64,000 nt of DNA from Nocardia pseudobrasiliensis NBRC 108224 (GCF_001613105.1 NZ_BDBS01000047.1:1-64000), one strand, 5' to 3'. Numbered from the stretch's first letter, positions 1-8,802 are shown. Numbers and translations: made by a program. Notes: generated from the letters alone by a model not told the origin.

Positions 1-146
1 GCGCGGATCAGGCCGCCGGCGATGCGGCGCGCCCGCGCGTGCACCTCGGTCCATGTCGTGCGGGTCAGCGCGGCCGGATCGCCGGTGCGCATGCCCGCGT
101 CGCCGCGCCGGGCGCTGTCGATCAGGGCGGTGAGGAATGGGTTCAC
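1..146 (-). CDS. AMP-dependent acyl ligase (FAAL/FadD-like), N-terminus only
   Basis: Only the first 48 codons lie in the window; the gene continues past the left edge. The visible sequence contains TGDPAALTRTTWTEVHARAR followed by a segment starting IAGGL, which resembles the start of fatty acyl-AMP or acyl-CoA ligases, where a short lead is followed by a W-x-E-V helix and an R-R-x-A-G-G-L motif. The GTG start overlaps the stop of the acyl carrier protein gene by 4 nt (GTGA), so the two are translationally coupled. Such a ligase would activate a fatty acid as acyl-AMP and load it onto that carrier. No adenylation core motif is visible here, so the family call rests on the N-terminus and the neighbouring ACP. 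Confidence 0.6.
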   Translation of the reverse strand, partial: MNPFLTALIDSARRGDAGMRTGDPAALTRTTWTEVHARARRIAGGLIR

Positions 147-376
147 TTGCCGGCCACCAGCCGCTGCAGGTCACCGAGGGTGCGGCAGGAGAAGACCTCG
201 TCCTTGGTCAACGTCACGCCCAGCCGTTCGCGGATCTCGGCGACGCCGGTGGCGAACGACAGCGAGTCGAAGCCGAGATCGGCGATCAGGTCCGCGTCGG
301 GACGCAGGTCGGCGGGGGACAATTCGAGATCCTCGACGAGGATGTCGCGCAGGGTCTGTTCGACGACGGCGCTCAC
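143..376 (-). CDS. Acyl carrier protein
   Basis: A 77-residue carrier protein. The phosphopantetheine site is the Ser at about residue 38 in DLGFDSLSFA, and the chain has the acidic four-helix pattern of ACPs. The GTG start was chosen because AAAGGA sits about 8 nt upstream; an alternative in-frame GTG lies 21 nt further upstream. It lies between the ABC permease gene and the adenylating enzyme gene, which suggests a stand-alone carrier loaded by that ligase. Stand-alone ACPs also serve FeeM-type N-acyltransferases, and one is encoded in this operon. Its acyl substrate cannot be read from the sequence. Confidence 0.88.
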   Translation of the reverse strand: MSAVVEQTLRDILVEDLELSPADLRPDADLIADLGFDSLSFATGVAEIRERLGVTLTKDEVFSCRTLGDLQRLVAGK

Positions 377-393
377 GATGAATTCCTTTCGGT

Positions 394-1182
394 TCACAGG
401 CCGATGCGGCGCTGGGCCAGCCGCCGCAGCAGCAGGTGCAGGACAACGAAAACCGCTGCCGCGACGGCCGTTCCGAGCAGCAGCCGACCGGGCCGGAAAT
501 CGCCGTACATCAGCGTGGCCGCGGCGGCAACCACGTGCGAGAACGGATTTAGCTCGATCGCCACCCGCAGCCAGGTGGGTAGGAACTCGGTCGGCATGAG
601 TGCCTGGCTGACGAACAGCACCGGTAATGCCAACGGCAGCAGCGCGATCGGCGCCTGGGGATTGAGCGTGCGCACGGCGGCGAGATAGAACAGCGAGCTG
701 TAGGCCGCCGACCACAGGCACATGAGCGCGAGCAGGGCGACGGCGGTCGCCGCCCCGGCTCGCAGCGGTGCGCCGAGCACCGCGAGCAGCCCGATCACCA
801 CCACTCCGGCGGGTAGGATGCGCACCGCCTCGAATCCGATCTTGGCGGCGAGCAGCTGCCGCGACGAGATCCCCTGCAGCCGCAGCCGATCCACGAATCC
901 GGAGCCGATCTCCTCGAGCAGGGTGCTCGCGCCGTACCCGGACCCGATCATCGGGATGAGCATGACGATGCCGGGCGCGATATAGGCGGTATAGGAGCTC
1001 AGCGGAAATCCGGGCAGCTGTGCCACCCGCTGGAACATGGCCCGCACGAACACGACCAGCACCACCGGGAACACGATCGGGAACAGGAAGCCGAACACCG
1101 GTTGCCGCAGCCCCACGACCAGGTATCGCGCGAACAGCATGCCCGTGGTCACCGCGGCCGCGGGCCGCCGGGTCGCGGTCAT
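394..1182 (-). CDS. ABC-2 type transporter permease
   Basis: A 262-residue integral membrane protein with about six hydrophobic segments and the ABC-2 (DrrB-like) layout: a first helix after a short cytosolic lead, an extracytoplasmic loop with FPLSSYTAYIAPGI, and a late PFSHVVAA motif before the last helix. The ATG overlaps the stop of the ATPase gene (ATGA). It most likely forms a two-component exporter with the ATPase just upstream. DrrAB-type pairs export lipids, antibiotics and polyketides, so here it is the natural exporter for the product of the operon. The cargo is inferred, not seen. Confidence 0.88.
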   Translation of the reverse strand: MTATRRPAAAVTTGMLFARYLVVGLRQPVFGFLFPIVFPVVLVVFVRAMFQRVAQLPGFPLSSYTAYIAPGIVMLIPMIGSGYGASTLLEEIGSGFVDRLRLQGISSRQLLAAKIGFEAVRILPAGVVVIGLLAVLGAPLRAGAATAVALLALMCLWSAAYSSLFYLAAVRTLNPQAPIALLPLALPVLFVSQALMPTEFLPTWLRVAIELNPFSHVVAAAATLMYGDFRPGRLLLGTAVAAAVFVVLHLLLRRLAQRRIGL

Positions 1183-2099
1183 CGGGTGGCCTCCAGAAAG
1201 GCGTCGCGCAGCGAGGTCGTCTCCACGCGCACCTCGGCTGCGGCGAGACCGGCGCCGTCCAATGCCTGTGCGAGGCGGGCGATCTCGCGCGCGCTGGCCG
1301 CACCGAGGGGGACGGTCAGCGCCGCGGTCCCGGCCACGACCGGCTCGAAGCCCGCGGCGCGCAGATCGCCGGCCACGTCCGCGGCGATGGCACGGTCGGC
1401 GGTGACATGCGCGCGGGCCCCGCGCGAACGCGTCAGCTCGTCGGCGGGTCCGGAGGCGATCAGGGCGCCCGCCTTGATGATCCCCACCCGGTCGGCCAGG
1501 GCCACCGCCTCCTCCATGTCGTGGGTGGTCAGCACGACCGTCCGTCCTTCCTCGCGCAGGTGCGAGATCACCTGCCACAGTTCGTCCTTGCCCTCGAGGT
1601 CCAGCCCGCTGGAGGGCTCGTCGAGAAACAGCAGCCGCGGGTCGTGCGAGACCGCCAGCGCGACATCGACGCGGCGGCGCAGACCGCCCGACAGCGTCCC
1701 GATCCGCTCTCCCCGCACGGCCGCCAGGCCGAACCGATCGAGCAGCGCGGCCACCCGGCGACGGCGGTCGGCATGCGACCAGCCCGCCAGGGCCAGCCCG
1801 AGTTCCAGCTGTTCGCCGACGTTCAGCCAGGCGTCCAGCGCCACCTCCTGCAGCGCCACCCCGATCAGCGGCCGCAGCCGCCGCACCTCGTCCAGCGGCA
1901 CCCCGAGCACCCGCGCGGTCCCGCTCGTCGGCGCCAACAGGGTGGTGAGCATGCGGATCGTCGTGCTCTTGCCGGCGCCGTTGCGGCCGAGCAGGCAGTA
2001 CACGCTGCCGCTCGGCACCTCGAGATCCAGGTTGCGCACCGCGCTGCGGTCGGCCCCGGGGTAGGTGTGCGACAGCCCCGTGGTGACGATGGCGTTCAT
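1179..2099 (-). CDS. ABC transporter ATP-binding protein (DrrA family)
   Basis: A 306-residue nucleotide-binding subunit. Walker A is GRNGAGKST (about residues 38-46), the signature is LSGGLRRRVD, Walker B is LLFLDEPSSGLD and the switch His is in TTHD. The roughly 90 residues after the ATPase core match the C-terminal extension of DrrA/CcmA-type ATPases that serve ABC-2 permeases. It is followed with a 4-nt overlap by its permease. It would energise export of a hydrophobic product across the cytoplasmic membrane. Confidence 0.92.
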   Translation of the reverse strand: MNAIVTTGLSHTYPGADRSAVRNLDLEVPSGSVYCLLGRNGAGKSTTIRMLTTLLAPTSGTARVLGVPLDEVRRLRPLIGVALQEVALDAWLNVGEQLELGLALAGWSHADRRRRVAALLDRFGLAAVRGERIGTLSGGLRRRVDVALAVSHDPRLLFLDEPSSGLDLEGKDELWQVISHLREEGRTVVLTTHDMEEAVALADRVGIIKAGALIASGPADELTRSRGARAHVTADRAIAADVAGDLRAAGFEPVVAGTAALTVPLGAASAREIARLAQALDGAGLAAAEVRVETTSLRDAFLEATR

Positions 2100-2833
2100 C
2101 GCTCGGCTCCGCGCCGCACCGCGCCGAGGGTGCGGATCAGATGCTGTCTATACCGCGCGCCGCCGGCGTCGAGGTCGACCTCGGTCTCGGTGCGGACCGG
2201 CGTCGCCGACCCCTCGGCGAACTCCGTGGTCTGGTGGATCGTCCCGCGCACCGGCCCGCTCAGCGTCAGCTCGGCGTCGATGGTGGTGAGCCGCACCGGT
2301 TTTCCATTCCATTCCCCGTCCCGATCGGGACCGCGCCCACTGGCGCCGGTGAGGTCGACGCCGCCCGCGCAGTGACCGCGCACCGCTTGCCGCGTCGCCT
2401 CCGGGTCCAGACGCGGCGGATCGGTGAGCACGCAGTGCACGGCCAGGCGGGTGTCGCTCGGATCGGTGAGGGCCAGCGCGGTGAGGTAGCGTCCGGACTC
2501 GGTGGTGACGATCGTGGTCACCTCGTAGGGGAACGGCCGATCCGCGCCGTAGTGGCTGACGACCGACTCGCCCGGCGCGGCACCCGGGCCGACGGTCGCC
2601 ACACCGGTGCCGGTGAGATCGGTCGTCGTTCCCAGCGAGGTCATCGATCCGGTCAGCCCCTCGGCGAACGCGCCGTGCGCGAGCGCGGTGTCGCGCACGG
2701 CCCCCGGCGGGTTCGCCGCCCGGGATGGCAGTGCGTACCGATCCGCCACCGGCGCGCCCGCCTCCGGATGCACCGCGCCACACCCACTCACGGCCCCGAG
2801 GGCGACCATCGCCGCGGCGTACCGTCGGATCAT
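2096..2833 (-). CDS. Predicted lipoprotein of unknown function
   Basis: A 245-residue protein with a short N-terminal hydrophobic segment ending in the lipobox AVSGC (Cys about residue 18), so it is probably a cell-envelope lipoprotein. The mature part is polar and rich in Thr, Val and Gly with two further Cys, and fits a secreted beta-rich domain. I do not recognise a family. The start overlaps the SRPBCC gene (ATGA) and it precedes the exporter genes, so it may bind or hand over the exported product. That role is inference from context. Confidence 0.7.
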   Translation of the reverse strand: MIRRYAAAMVALGAVSGCGAVHPEAGAPVADRYALPSRAANPPGAVRDTALAHGAFAEGLTGSMTSLGTTTDLTGTGVATVGPGAAPGESVVSHYGADRPFPYEVTTIVTTESGRYLTALALTDPSDTRLAVHCVLTDPPRLDPEATRQAVRGHCAGGVDLTGASGRGPDRDGEWNGKPVRLTTIDAELTLSGPVRGTIHQTTEFAEGSATPVRTETEVDLDAGGARYRQHLIRTLGAVRRGAER

Positions 2834-3324
2834 CCTCGCCCCGTCAGGTGCGCCTGAAGCCGACGATGACGGTGCCGGAACAGCAATGACAGGCAGACGC
2901 GCAGCACCGAACCCCAGCCGGGAATCAGGCCCAGCGGGGTGCGCGGCACGAAGGAGACGGCGTCGACGACCTCGGTGCGCTCGCCCAGCGGGCGCAGCGT
3001 GCGCTCGTGCACCCAGGTGCTCATCGACATCATGGTGGACTGCTCGCGGAAGCGGCGGCCCGGGTCGATCTCGGCGACGGTGATGTCGTCGAAGTCGATG
3101 GGCACCGCGCCGAACAGCAGAAAGAAGCTGCGGCCCAGGCGGGTTCCCGGTTCGATATCGGCGATCGTGCGGCCGCGGAAGGGGGCCGGGACGGTCATCT
3201 TCAGGTAGGGGCTCAGTTCGGCGTTGATGCCCGCCGGGGAGGTGACCGCGGCCCAGACCTCCTCGATAGGGGCGTCGACGACGCTCGTCATGTCGATGCG
3301 CTGGGTCGTTCGTTCGAATGTCAT
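2830..3324 (-). CDS. SRPBCC-family lipid-binding protein
   Basis: A 164-residue START/SRPBCC-like protein: IDMTSVVDAPIEEVWAAVTS at the N-terminus is the usual first strand and helix, followed by FRERST-like and RTEVVDAVSFVPRTP strands and a long C-terminal helix with a basic end (RHRHRRLQ). This fold encloses a hydrophobic pocket and serves as a lipid carrier, cyclase or hydrolase. Both ends overlap neighbours by 4 nt. In a lipid-type operon a carrier or modifying role is plausible, but no catalytic residues can be assigned. Confidence 0.8.
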   Translation of the reverse strand: MTFERTTQRIDMTSVVDAPIEEVWAAVTSPAGINAELSPYLKMTVPAPFRGRTIADIEPGTRLGRSFFLLFGAVPIDFDDITVAEIDPGRRFREQSTMMSMSTWVHERTLRPLGERTEVVDAVSFVPRTPLGLIPGWGSVLRVCLSLLFRHRHRRLQAHLTGRG

Positions 3325-3929
3325 GGTGTCGCTTTCGTGGTCGGTGACATCAGTCGGTGCAGGTCGATAACGGCGGGAATGCTGTCCGCGCCGATGTAGT
3401 CGGGCAGCAGCGGGCCGATCTGTTCGAGGGCGGGCCCGAAAACCAGCCGGTACCACTCGAACAGGGGGACGACCAGCGCCACGGTCAGGTAGCGCACGCC
3501 CTCGCGGGTGAGCTCGTCGGCGAAGGACGCCCACAGCCGCTCGACGACGCCGACGCCGCGGTGCGAGCGCCGCACCGCCTGGGTGGCCAGCTCGGCGACG
3601 GCCTGCGGGGCAATGTGTTCCACGCGCCGCGCCCACTCGGGGAACAGCGCCGCGTCGGCGAGTGTGCTGAAACTGTGGTGACCCAGGCCGGGCTGCCAGC
3701 GCAGGGCGCGCAGCACCGCGATGGGCTCGGTAGCCGGGGCGGCGAGGCCGAGATAGAACTCCGACCCCGACTCCCAGCGCCGGTAGTGCACCATCTCCCC
3801 CGCCGCGTCGTCGGCCGGTGCGGTGTAGCCGTTCTCCCGCCCGAACACTTCGTACTCCCAGCGCTTGGCGCCCGCGAATTCCTCGTCGCCGCACCGGATT
3901 CGACGCACCGTCAGCTCAGATCCGGACAT
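3321..3929 (-). CDS. GNAT-fold acyltransferase, FeeM/autoinducer-synthase-like
   Basis: A 202-residue protein. The N-terminal RWEYEVFGRENGY resembles the R-x-x-V-F-x-E signature of N-acyl amino acid synthases (FeeM), PEP-CTERM-associated acyltransferases and LuxI-type enzymes. The central ELATQAVRRSHRGVGVVERL is the acyl-donor loop of GNATs, and the C-terminal DYIGADSIPAVIDL also matches the long-chain N-acyl amino acid synthase group. Such enzymes move an acyl group from an ACP to an amine. The operon supplies both an ACP and a diamine-forming enzyme pair. It overlaps the decarboxylase gene by 14 nt. Substrates are inferred. Confidence 0.72.
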   Translation of the reverse strand: MSGSELTVRRIRCGDEEFAGAKRWEYEVFGRENGYTAPADDAAGEMVHYRRWESGSEFYLGLAAPATEPIAVLRALRWQPGLGHHSFSTLADAALFPEWARRVEHIAPQAVAELATQAVRRSHRGVGVVERLWASFADELTREGVRYLTVALVVPLFEWYRLVFGPALEQIGPLLPDYIGADSIPAVIDLHRLMSPTTKATP

Positions 3930-5415
3930 CGGCGCTCCGTTCGGCCCGCACGCGCGCGAGATCGGCTCCGCAGGAGGCGATCTCGGCGATCAGCTCGCGG
4001 GCGAGATCGACGGTGCACACCGGGTTGACGAAGGTCAGCTTGAGCGCGGCCGCGCCGCCGACCCGGGTCCGCCCGATCAGGGCGCGCCCGGTCTCGGCCA
4101 GGACGCGCCGGATGTCGGTATTGAGCGCGTCGAGTGCCTCGTGATCGAGGTCGGCTGTCTCCCAGCGGATCACGACCGTATTGGTGGTTCCCGCGCCGAG
4201 CACCCGCAGCGCGGGCTCGGCGTTCGCCGCGGCCCGCGCCGCCGCCGCGGCCGCCACGGTCGCGTCGATCCACCGCGCAACCGTGGCGCGGCCGAGGGCG
4301 CGCAGGGTGACCCACACCTTCAACGCGTCGAAGCGCCGCGTGGTCTGCAGCGACTTGCCGACCAGGTGCAGCGCGTCCGCACCCTCGTCGTCGACCGGAT
4401 TGAGGTAGTCGGCATGCCCGGCGATCAGCGCCAGGCTGTGCGCGTGGCGCACGACCAGCGCACCGCAGCTGATCGCCTGGAACAGCAGCTTGTGGAAGTC
4501 GATCGCCACCGAATCGGCGGACTCGATGCCCGCGAGCAGGCCGCGATGCCGGTCGCTGAGCAGCAGGCAACCGCCCGCGCAGGCGTCGACGTGTACCCAG
4601 ACACCGCGTTCGCGCGCGATGGCCGCCACCCGGGCGAGCGGGTCGATGACGCCGAAATCGGTGGTGCCCGCGTTGGCCACGATCGCGATGACGCGCTCAC
4701 CGGCCCGTTCGCAGTCGTCGAGCGTCCGCACGAGCGCGCTCGGATCGAGCCGACCCTGCCCGGTGGTGGCCACCGGCACGACGGCCCGCGCGCCGAGCCC
4801 GAGCACGCTCATCGCGCGGGCGATGGTGAAATGCGTCTCGGCGGTGCACACCACGCGCCAGCGGGCGGCCTCGGGCGGCAGCCCCTCGGCGCGAATGTCG
4901 CACCCCAACCGGGTCCGGGCGTAGTGGTCGCGCGCCAGCAGCAGCCCTTGCAGATTGGATTGTGTTCCGCCGCTGGTGAATACGCCGTCGGAGGACTCGT
5001 CGTAGCCCACGGCCGCGCACATCCAGCGCACCACGTGCTCCTCGACCACGCTGGCCGCGGGGCCCTGATCGAAAGAGTCCATCGACTGGTTCAGCGCGCT
5101 GAGCACGGTCTCGGCCGCCAGCGAGGAGATCGTCGGCGGGCAGTGCAGGTGCGCGGTGTAGCGGGGGTCGGCCACCGGCGTCGAATACGGGATCATCAGG
5201 CGCGCGACCTCGTCGAGCGCGGCGTCGAGCCCCACGCCCCGCTCCGGAGCCACCGGGACCGCGCGAATGCGCTGTCGCAGTTGGCCGTACCCGATCGGGA
5301 CGGTCGGCTCGGCCAGGCCCGCGGTCACCAGGTCGGCGGCATGGATCAGCACCTCGCGGTAGCGCCCGAAGCCCGCGGGGGTGAGGAATTCGGTGCGGGG
5401 ATCCGGGGAGCTCAC
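3916..5415 (-). CDS. L-2,4-diaminobutyrate decarboxylase-like PLP enzyme
   Basis: A 499-residue group II decarboxylase. Residues seen are TSGGTQSNLQG (about 147-157), the ring-stacking His195 in AETHFT, Asp277 in VHVDACAGG, and the PLP lysine Lys309 in DFHKLLFQAISCGALVV. The FHK-x-x-F-Q-x-I-S-C-x-A motif is that of 2,4-diaminobutyrate decarboxylases rather than glutamate or aromatic decarboxylases. The expected reaction is diaminobutyrate to 1,3-diaminopropane plus CO2. The GTG start overlaps the stop of the aminotransferase gene (GTGA), which is the usual Dat-Ddc partner. The same pair makes diaminopropane for rhizobactin-type siderophores. Confidence 0.85.
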   Translation of the reverse strand: MSSPDPRTEFLTPAGFGRYREVLIHAADLVTAGLAEPTVPIGYGQLRQRIRAVPVAPERGVGLDAALDEVARLMIPYSTPVADPRYTAHLHCPPTISSLAAETVLSALNQSMDSFDQGPAASVVEEHVVRWMCAAVGYDESSDGVFTSGGTQSNLQGLLLARDHYARTRLGCDIRAEGLPPEAARWRVVCTAETHFTIARAMSVLGLGARAVVPVATTGQGRLDPSALVRTLDDCERAGERVIAIVANAGTTDFGVIDPLARVAAIARERGVWVHVDACAGGCLLLSDRHRGLLAGIESADSVAIDFHKLLFQAISCGALVVRHAHSLALIAGHADYLNPVDDEGADALHLVGKSLQTTRRFDALKVWVTLRALGRATVARWIDATVAAAAAARAAANAEPALRVLGAGTTNTVVIRWETADLDHEALDALNTDIRRVLAETGRALIGRTRVGGAAALKLTFVNPVCTVDLARELIAEIASCGADLARVRAERSADVRI

Positions 5416-6746
5416 GCGACCTCCACCGCGCCCGGGGCGTGGCACACCCTCGCCACGGCGTCGGCGAAGATGTCGACCACGGCGGCGATCTCGGCGGCCT
5501 CGATGGTCAGCGGCGGCAGGAAGCGGATCACACTGCCGTAGCGGCCACCGGTTTCCACGATCAGGCCGGAGTTCAGGCATTCCCGCTGGAGCTCGGCCGC
5601 GAGCGCCGGTGCCGGTGCGCCGGTGCCGCGGGCATCGGCGGACAGCGCGGGATCGATGATCTCCACCCCGGCCATGAGTCCGGCGGTGCGCACCTCGCCG
5701 ATCAGGTCGGTCTCGGCGGCGATGGCGCGCAGACCTTCACCCAGCAGCGCGCCCATGGCGGTGACATGCTCGCCCAGCCGGTTCTCGGCGGCATAGCGCA
5801 GGACGGCGGTCGCCGCGGCGAAGGCCAGCGCATTGCCGCGGAAGGTACCGGTGAACACGCCGGGCTCCCAGACATCGAACTCGCGGCGGATCACCAGGAC
5901 CGCGATCGGGATACCCGAGCCGAGGCCCTTGGAGATCGCGATCATGTCCGGTTCGATCCCGCAGTGCTCGAAGGCCCACGCCCGGCCGGTGCGGTAGACG
6001 CCGGCCTGGATCTCGTCGGCGATCAACGGGATCGCCGACGCATCGGCGGCCCGGCGCAGCGCCCGCGCCCAGCGCGGCGGCGCGGGAACGACACCGCCCT
6101 CGCCGAGCACGAATTCGCTCACGATCGACGCCGGATCCACCAGACCGCTGTGCGGATCGGTGAACGCGTCCGCCACCGCGCGCACGGCCAGGTCCACACC
6201 CGCCTCGCCGCCGACGCCGAACGGGCACCGATAGCTCTGCGGGAACGGCAGGAACCGCACGTGCGGGCCCAGCGCCACCCGCGGGGTGCGCAGCGCCCCA
6301 CCGGAACTCACCGACCGCGCCGCCCGGCTGCAGCCGTGGAAGCCGCCCTGCACCGCGACGTGTTCGCGGCCGCCGGTGGCGATCTCGGCCGCGGTGAGCG
6401 CGGCTTCGATGGCATTGGCCCCGCTGGGCGCGCACAGGTGCACCACGCAGTCCTTTGCCAACCCCGGCGGCAGTGTCTCGGTCAGCGCCTCGACGAAGGC
6501 GTCACGGGTGGGGGTGTGAAAGTCCAACGACAGCAGCGGTTCTCCCGAATCGAGGGTTCGCCGCACCGCCTCGGTCACCACGGGATGATTCCAGCCGAGC
6601 GAGACCGCGCCCGCTCCCGCCAGGCAGTCCAGGTACCAGCGACCGTCGTTGCCGCGCAATCGAACTCCGCGCGCCTGCACCGGAACGATCGGCAGCCGCC
6701 GGGAATAGGTCGACACCCGCGACTCGTAGGCACCGATGCCGGTCAT
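5412..6746 (-). CDS. Diaminobutyrate-2-oxoglutarate aminotransferase
   Basis: A 444-residue class III aminotransferase. It shows the cofactor-binding SGANAIEAA segment (about 108-116), the Asp-Glu pair in LIADEIQAGVYRTGR (244-245), and the PLP lysine Lys273 in ISKGLGSGIPIAV, a motif typical of EctB/RhbA/Dat enzymes. The likely reaction is L-aspartate semialdehyde plus glutamate to L-2,4-diaminobutyrate. No ectoine synthase or acetyltransferase of the Ect type is near, and the next gene is a diaminobutyrate decarboxylase, so diaminopropane rather than ectoine is the probable end of this branch. Overlaps on both sides are 4 nt. Confidence 0.88.
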   Translation of the reverse strand: MTGIGAYESRVSTYSRRLPIVPVQARGVRLRGNDGRWYLDCLAGAGAVSLGWNHPVVTEAVRRTLDSGEPLLSLDFHTPTRDAFVEALTETLPPGLAKDCVVHLCAPSGANAIEAALTAAEIATGGREHVAVQGGFHGCSRAARSVSSGGALRTPRVALGPHVRFLPFPQSYRCPFGVGGEAGVDLAVRAVADAFTDPHSGLVDPASIVSEFVLGEGGVVPAPPRWARALRRAADASAIPLIADEIQAGVYRTGRAWAFEHCGIEPDMIAISKGLGSGIPIAVLVIRREFDVWEPGVFTGTFRGNALAFAAATAVLRYAAENRLGEHVTAMGALLGEGLRAIAAETDLIGEVRTAGLMAGVEIIDPALSADARGTGAPAPALAAELQRECLNSGLIVETGGRYGSVIRFLPPLTIEAAEIAAVVDIFADAVARVCHAPGAVEVA

Positions 6747-7813
6747 GGCCGCACGTCCTTTCTGATCGTCTCGTCCTTGCGGGTTCGCGCGAGCAGCCGC
6801 CGCAGCGTCGCCCACAGCGACGGATCGGCGGTGTCCCAATAGCCGCCGCCGGCGGGAATGGCCGCGGCGAGCCGCCGCCGCGCCCGCGGCAACGCGTGAT
6901 ACGGCAGCCACGGAAACAGGTGATGCACGGCGTGATACCGCAGCCCCAGCGGCGCCCACAGCTCGGCCAGCAGCGCACACGAGGTGTGGTCGACCGAATC
7001 CAGGATCTGGTCCGGGAACGACATGGGCGCGCCCGCGCTCTCGTAGCGGTGCGACGCCAGCACCCGCAGCCAGTTCACAAACAGCACGACCGTGATCACC
7101 GCGTAGGCCTCGGCCAGTCGAATCCACGGAATGCGGCCCGTGGCCAGCAGCACGGCGACCAGCACGCAGTAGCCGAAGCACGCCGCCTCCTGCACGAGCC
7201 AATGCCGCGGCAACCGTCCGGCGGGCAGGGGGCGCACGAATTCGGCGTCGATCGCCAGTGCCGACCCGCGCGTCAGCACCCACCCGCGCACGCCGGGCAG
7301 GATCCAGCTCACCGGGGCCAGCACCAGAAACCGCGCGATGAACACCGGCAGCCCCACCACCGCGGTCAGCGGCGTGAGCAGCACCCGCCACCGCGGACCG
7401 GTCGCGTAGTCGACATACTCGCCGTCGGCCGCGGTCCCGTAGGTGCGCGAGGCGTGATGCTCCCGATGGAATTCGTAGATGAATTTCGGTACCAGCAGGG
7501 GAATTCCGACCAGCAGATGCCAGACGAGGGAGAATCCGCGCAGGCCTTCTGCGGCATGGACCAGCTCGTGTACGAACAGCACCGCCCGATAGAACGCCGT
7601 GGCCGCCACCAGCACGCACGCCGCGGCCCACACCGACACCGGGTCGTGCACCGGGAACAGCGCGAACGCCGTCGCCCCGACCGCGACCGAGGCCAGCAGG
7701 TCCGTCCAGTAGATCCACGCCACCGGCCGCTTCAGATCGATCACCAGACGTCGCGCGTCGGACAGAGAAATACCCAGGGCCCCTTGCGATCCCACCCCGG
7801 CGACGACGGTCAT
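6743..7813 (-). CDS. Membrane fatty acid desaturase
   Basis: A 356-residue integral membrane di-iron enzyme. The three His boxes are HELVH (His82, His86), HREHH (116-120) and HAVHH (294-298), the usual ligand set of membrane desaturases and hydroxylases. Hydrophobic segments flank the boxes as expected for a four-helix topology. It probably inserts a double bond or hydroxyl into an acyl chain, perhaps the chain carried by the operon's ACP; that link is inference. It overlaps the genes on both sides by 4 nt. Confidence 0.88.
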   Translation of the reverse strand: MTVVAGVGSQGALGISLSDARRLVIDLKRPVAWIYWTDLLASVAVGATAFALFPVHDPVSVWAAACVLVAATAFYRAVLFVHELVHAAEGLRGFSLVWHLLVGIPLLVPKFIYEFHREHHASRTYGTAADGEYVDYATGPRWRVLLTPLTAVVGLPVFIARFLVLAPVSWILPGVRGWVLTRGSALAIDAEFVRPLPAGRLPRHWLVQEAACFGYCVLVAVLLATGRIPWIRLAEAYAVITVVLFVNWLRVLASHRYESAGAPMSFPDQILDSVDHTSCALLAELWAPLGLRYHAVHHLFPWLPYHALPRARRRLAAAIPAGGGYWDTADPSLWATLRRLLARTRKDETIRKDVRP

Positions 7814-8802
7814 CGAGCACTCCCCTCGACCAGATCACGGAACAGCCGCTCGACCGAGGTCTGCCCCAGTCCCAGCTCGTCGATCGCCCGCCGCTGGCTG
7901 TAGTACAGCCGCCGCGTCATCAGCTCGGCGTTCTCGGGGACCAGCAGCGACGATCGCAGCGGATCGGCGCGCCGACGAGCCAGGCCCGCATTGAGGCGCG
8001 CGACGGCGCGCAGCGCCGGGGCGGGCACCGTCCGGATGCGGTCGTCGCGGCCGAGCGCGGCCGACAGCGCCGCGCCGATCTCGAGGTAGGTCAGGTTCGC
8101 GGTACTGAGGAGGTAGCGGCGCCCGGATCGGCCGTGCCGCATGGCCTTTCGGGTTCCGTCGAGGAAATCGCGCACCGCGCACACGGCCGTGCCGCCGGGC
8201 GGCGCCGCCCGCAGGAGTCCGCGCCGGGCGGCATCGACCAGCCGCGACCAGCCCCAGCGCGGATCGCCGCCGGGCGCGTAGACCGCGGTCGGATTGACCA
8301 CGACGACCTCGAAATCGTCCGTCGCGGCATCCAGGACGAGCCGCTCGCCCCAGAATTTCGTGGTGCCGTACGCGGTGGCGGCCACCGAGGTCCGGGCGTC
8401 GAAGGTCTCGTCGGCGACCGTCCCGTCCGGCGGGTACCCGACGGCGGCGCTGGAGGACACGTGCACCATGCGCCGCACCCCGGCCGCCGCGGCGGCCCGC
8501 GCCAGGTGATACGACCCGAGCGCGTTCACCTGCCACATCCGCGCGGCCAGCGCGTCGAGCGGCACCGCGATGCCCGCGAGGTGGTACACCCGCGTCACGC
8601 CCCGCACCGCCCGCGCCACGGCCTCGGGATCGGTGATATCGCCGTAGCGAATCTCGAGGTGCTCCACCAGATCCGCCAGCCCGCCCGACCCGTCCTCCGG
8701 CCGCACCAGCGCCACCACCGACTCCCCCTCGGCGACCAGCGCACGGGTCAGCGCCGAACCCAGACACCCGCTCGCCCCCGTGACCAGAATCGGTTCGCTC
8801 AT
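7810..8802 (-). CDS. NAD(P)-dependent epimerase/dehydratase (extended SDR)
   Basis: A 330-residue extended SDR. The nucleotide-binding motif is TGASGCLGSAL at the N-terminus. HVSSSAAVG supplies the catalytic Ser, and the catalytic Tyr and Lys are in AYGTTKFWGE. The overall layout fits the 3-beta-hydroxysteroid dehydrogenase or dihydroflavonol reductase branch, which oxidises or reduces a hydroxyl on a lipid-like substrate. Start and stop overlap neighbours by 4 nt. The substrate is unknown; a hydroxyacyl or oxoacyl group on the operon's lipid product is one possibility. Confidence 0.85.
   Translation of the reverse strand: MSEPILVTGASGCLGSALTRALVAEGESVVALVRPEDGSGGLADLVEHLEIRYGDITDPEAVARAVRGVTRVYHLAGIAVPLDALAARMWQVNALGSYHLARAAAAAGVRRMVHVSSSAAVGYPPDGTVADETFDARTSVAATAYGTTKFWGERLVLDAATDDFEVVVVNPTAVYAPGGDPRWGWSRLVDAARRGLLRAAPPGGTAVCAVRDFLDGTRKAMRHGRSGRRYLLSTANLTYLEIGAALSAALGRDDRIRTVPAPALRAVARLNAGLARRRADPLRSSLLVPENAELMTRRLYYSQRRAIDELGLGQTSVERLFRDLVEGSAR

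Noticed and set aside
3865..5541. Long plus-strand open frame opposite the diaminobutyrate decarboxylase
   Set aside because: Arg/Gly/His-rich sequence with no domain; it mirrors a gene with complete PLP motifs on the minus strand. The same applies to the long frames at 1,020-2,375, 5,439-6,842, 6,455-7,903, 11,960-14,185 and 21,984-23,822.
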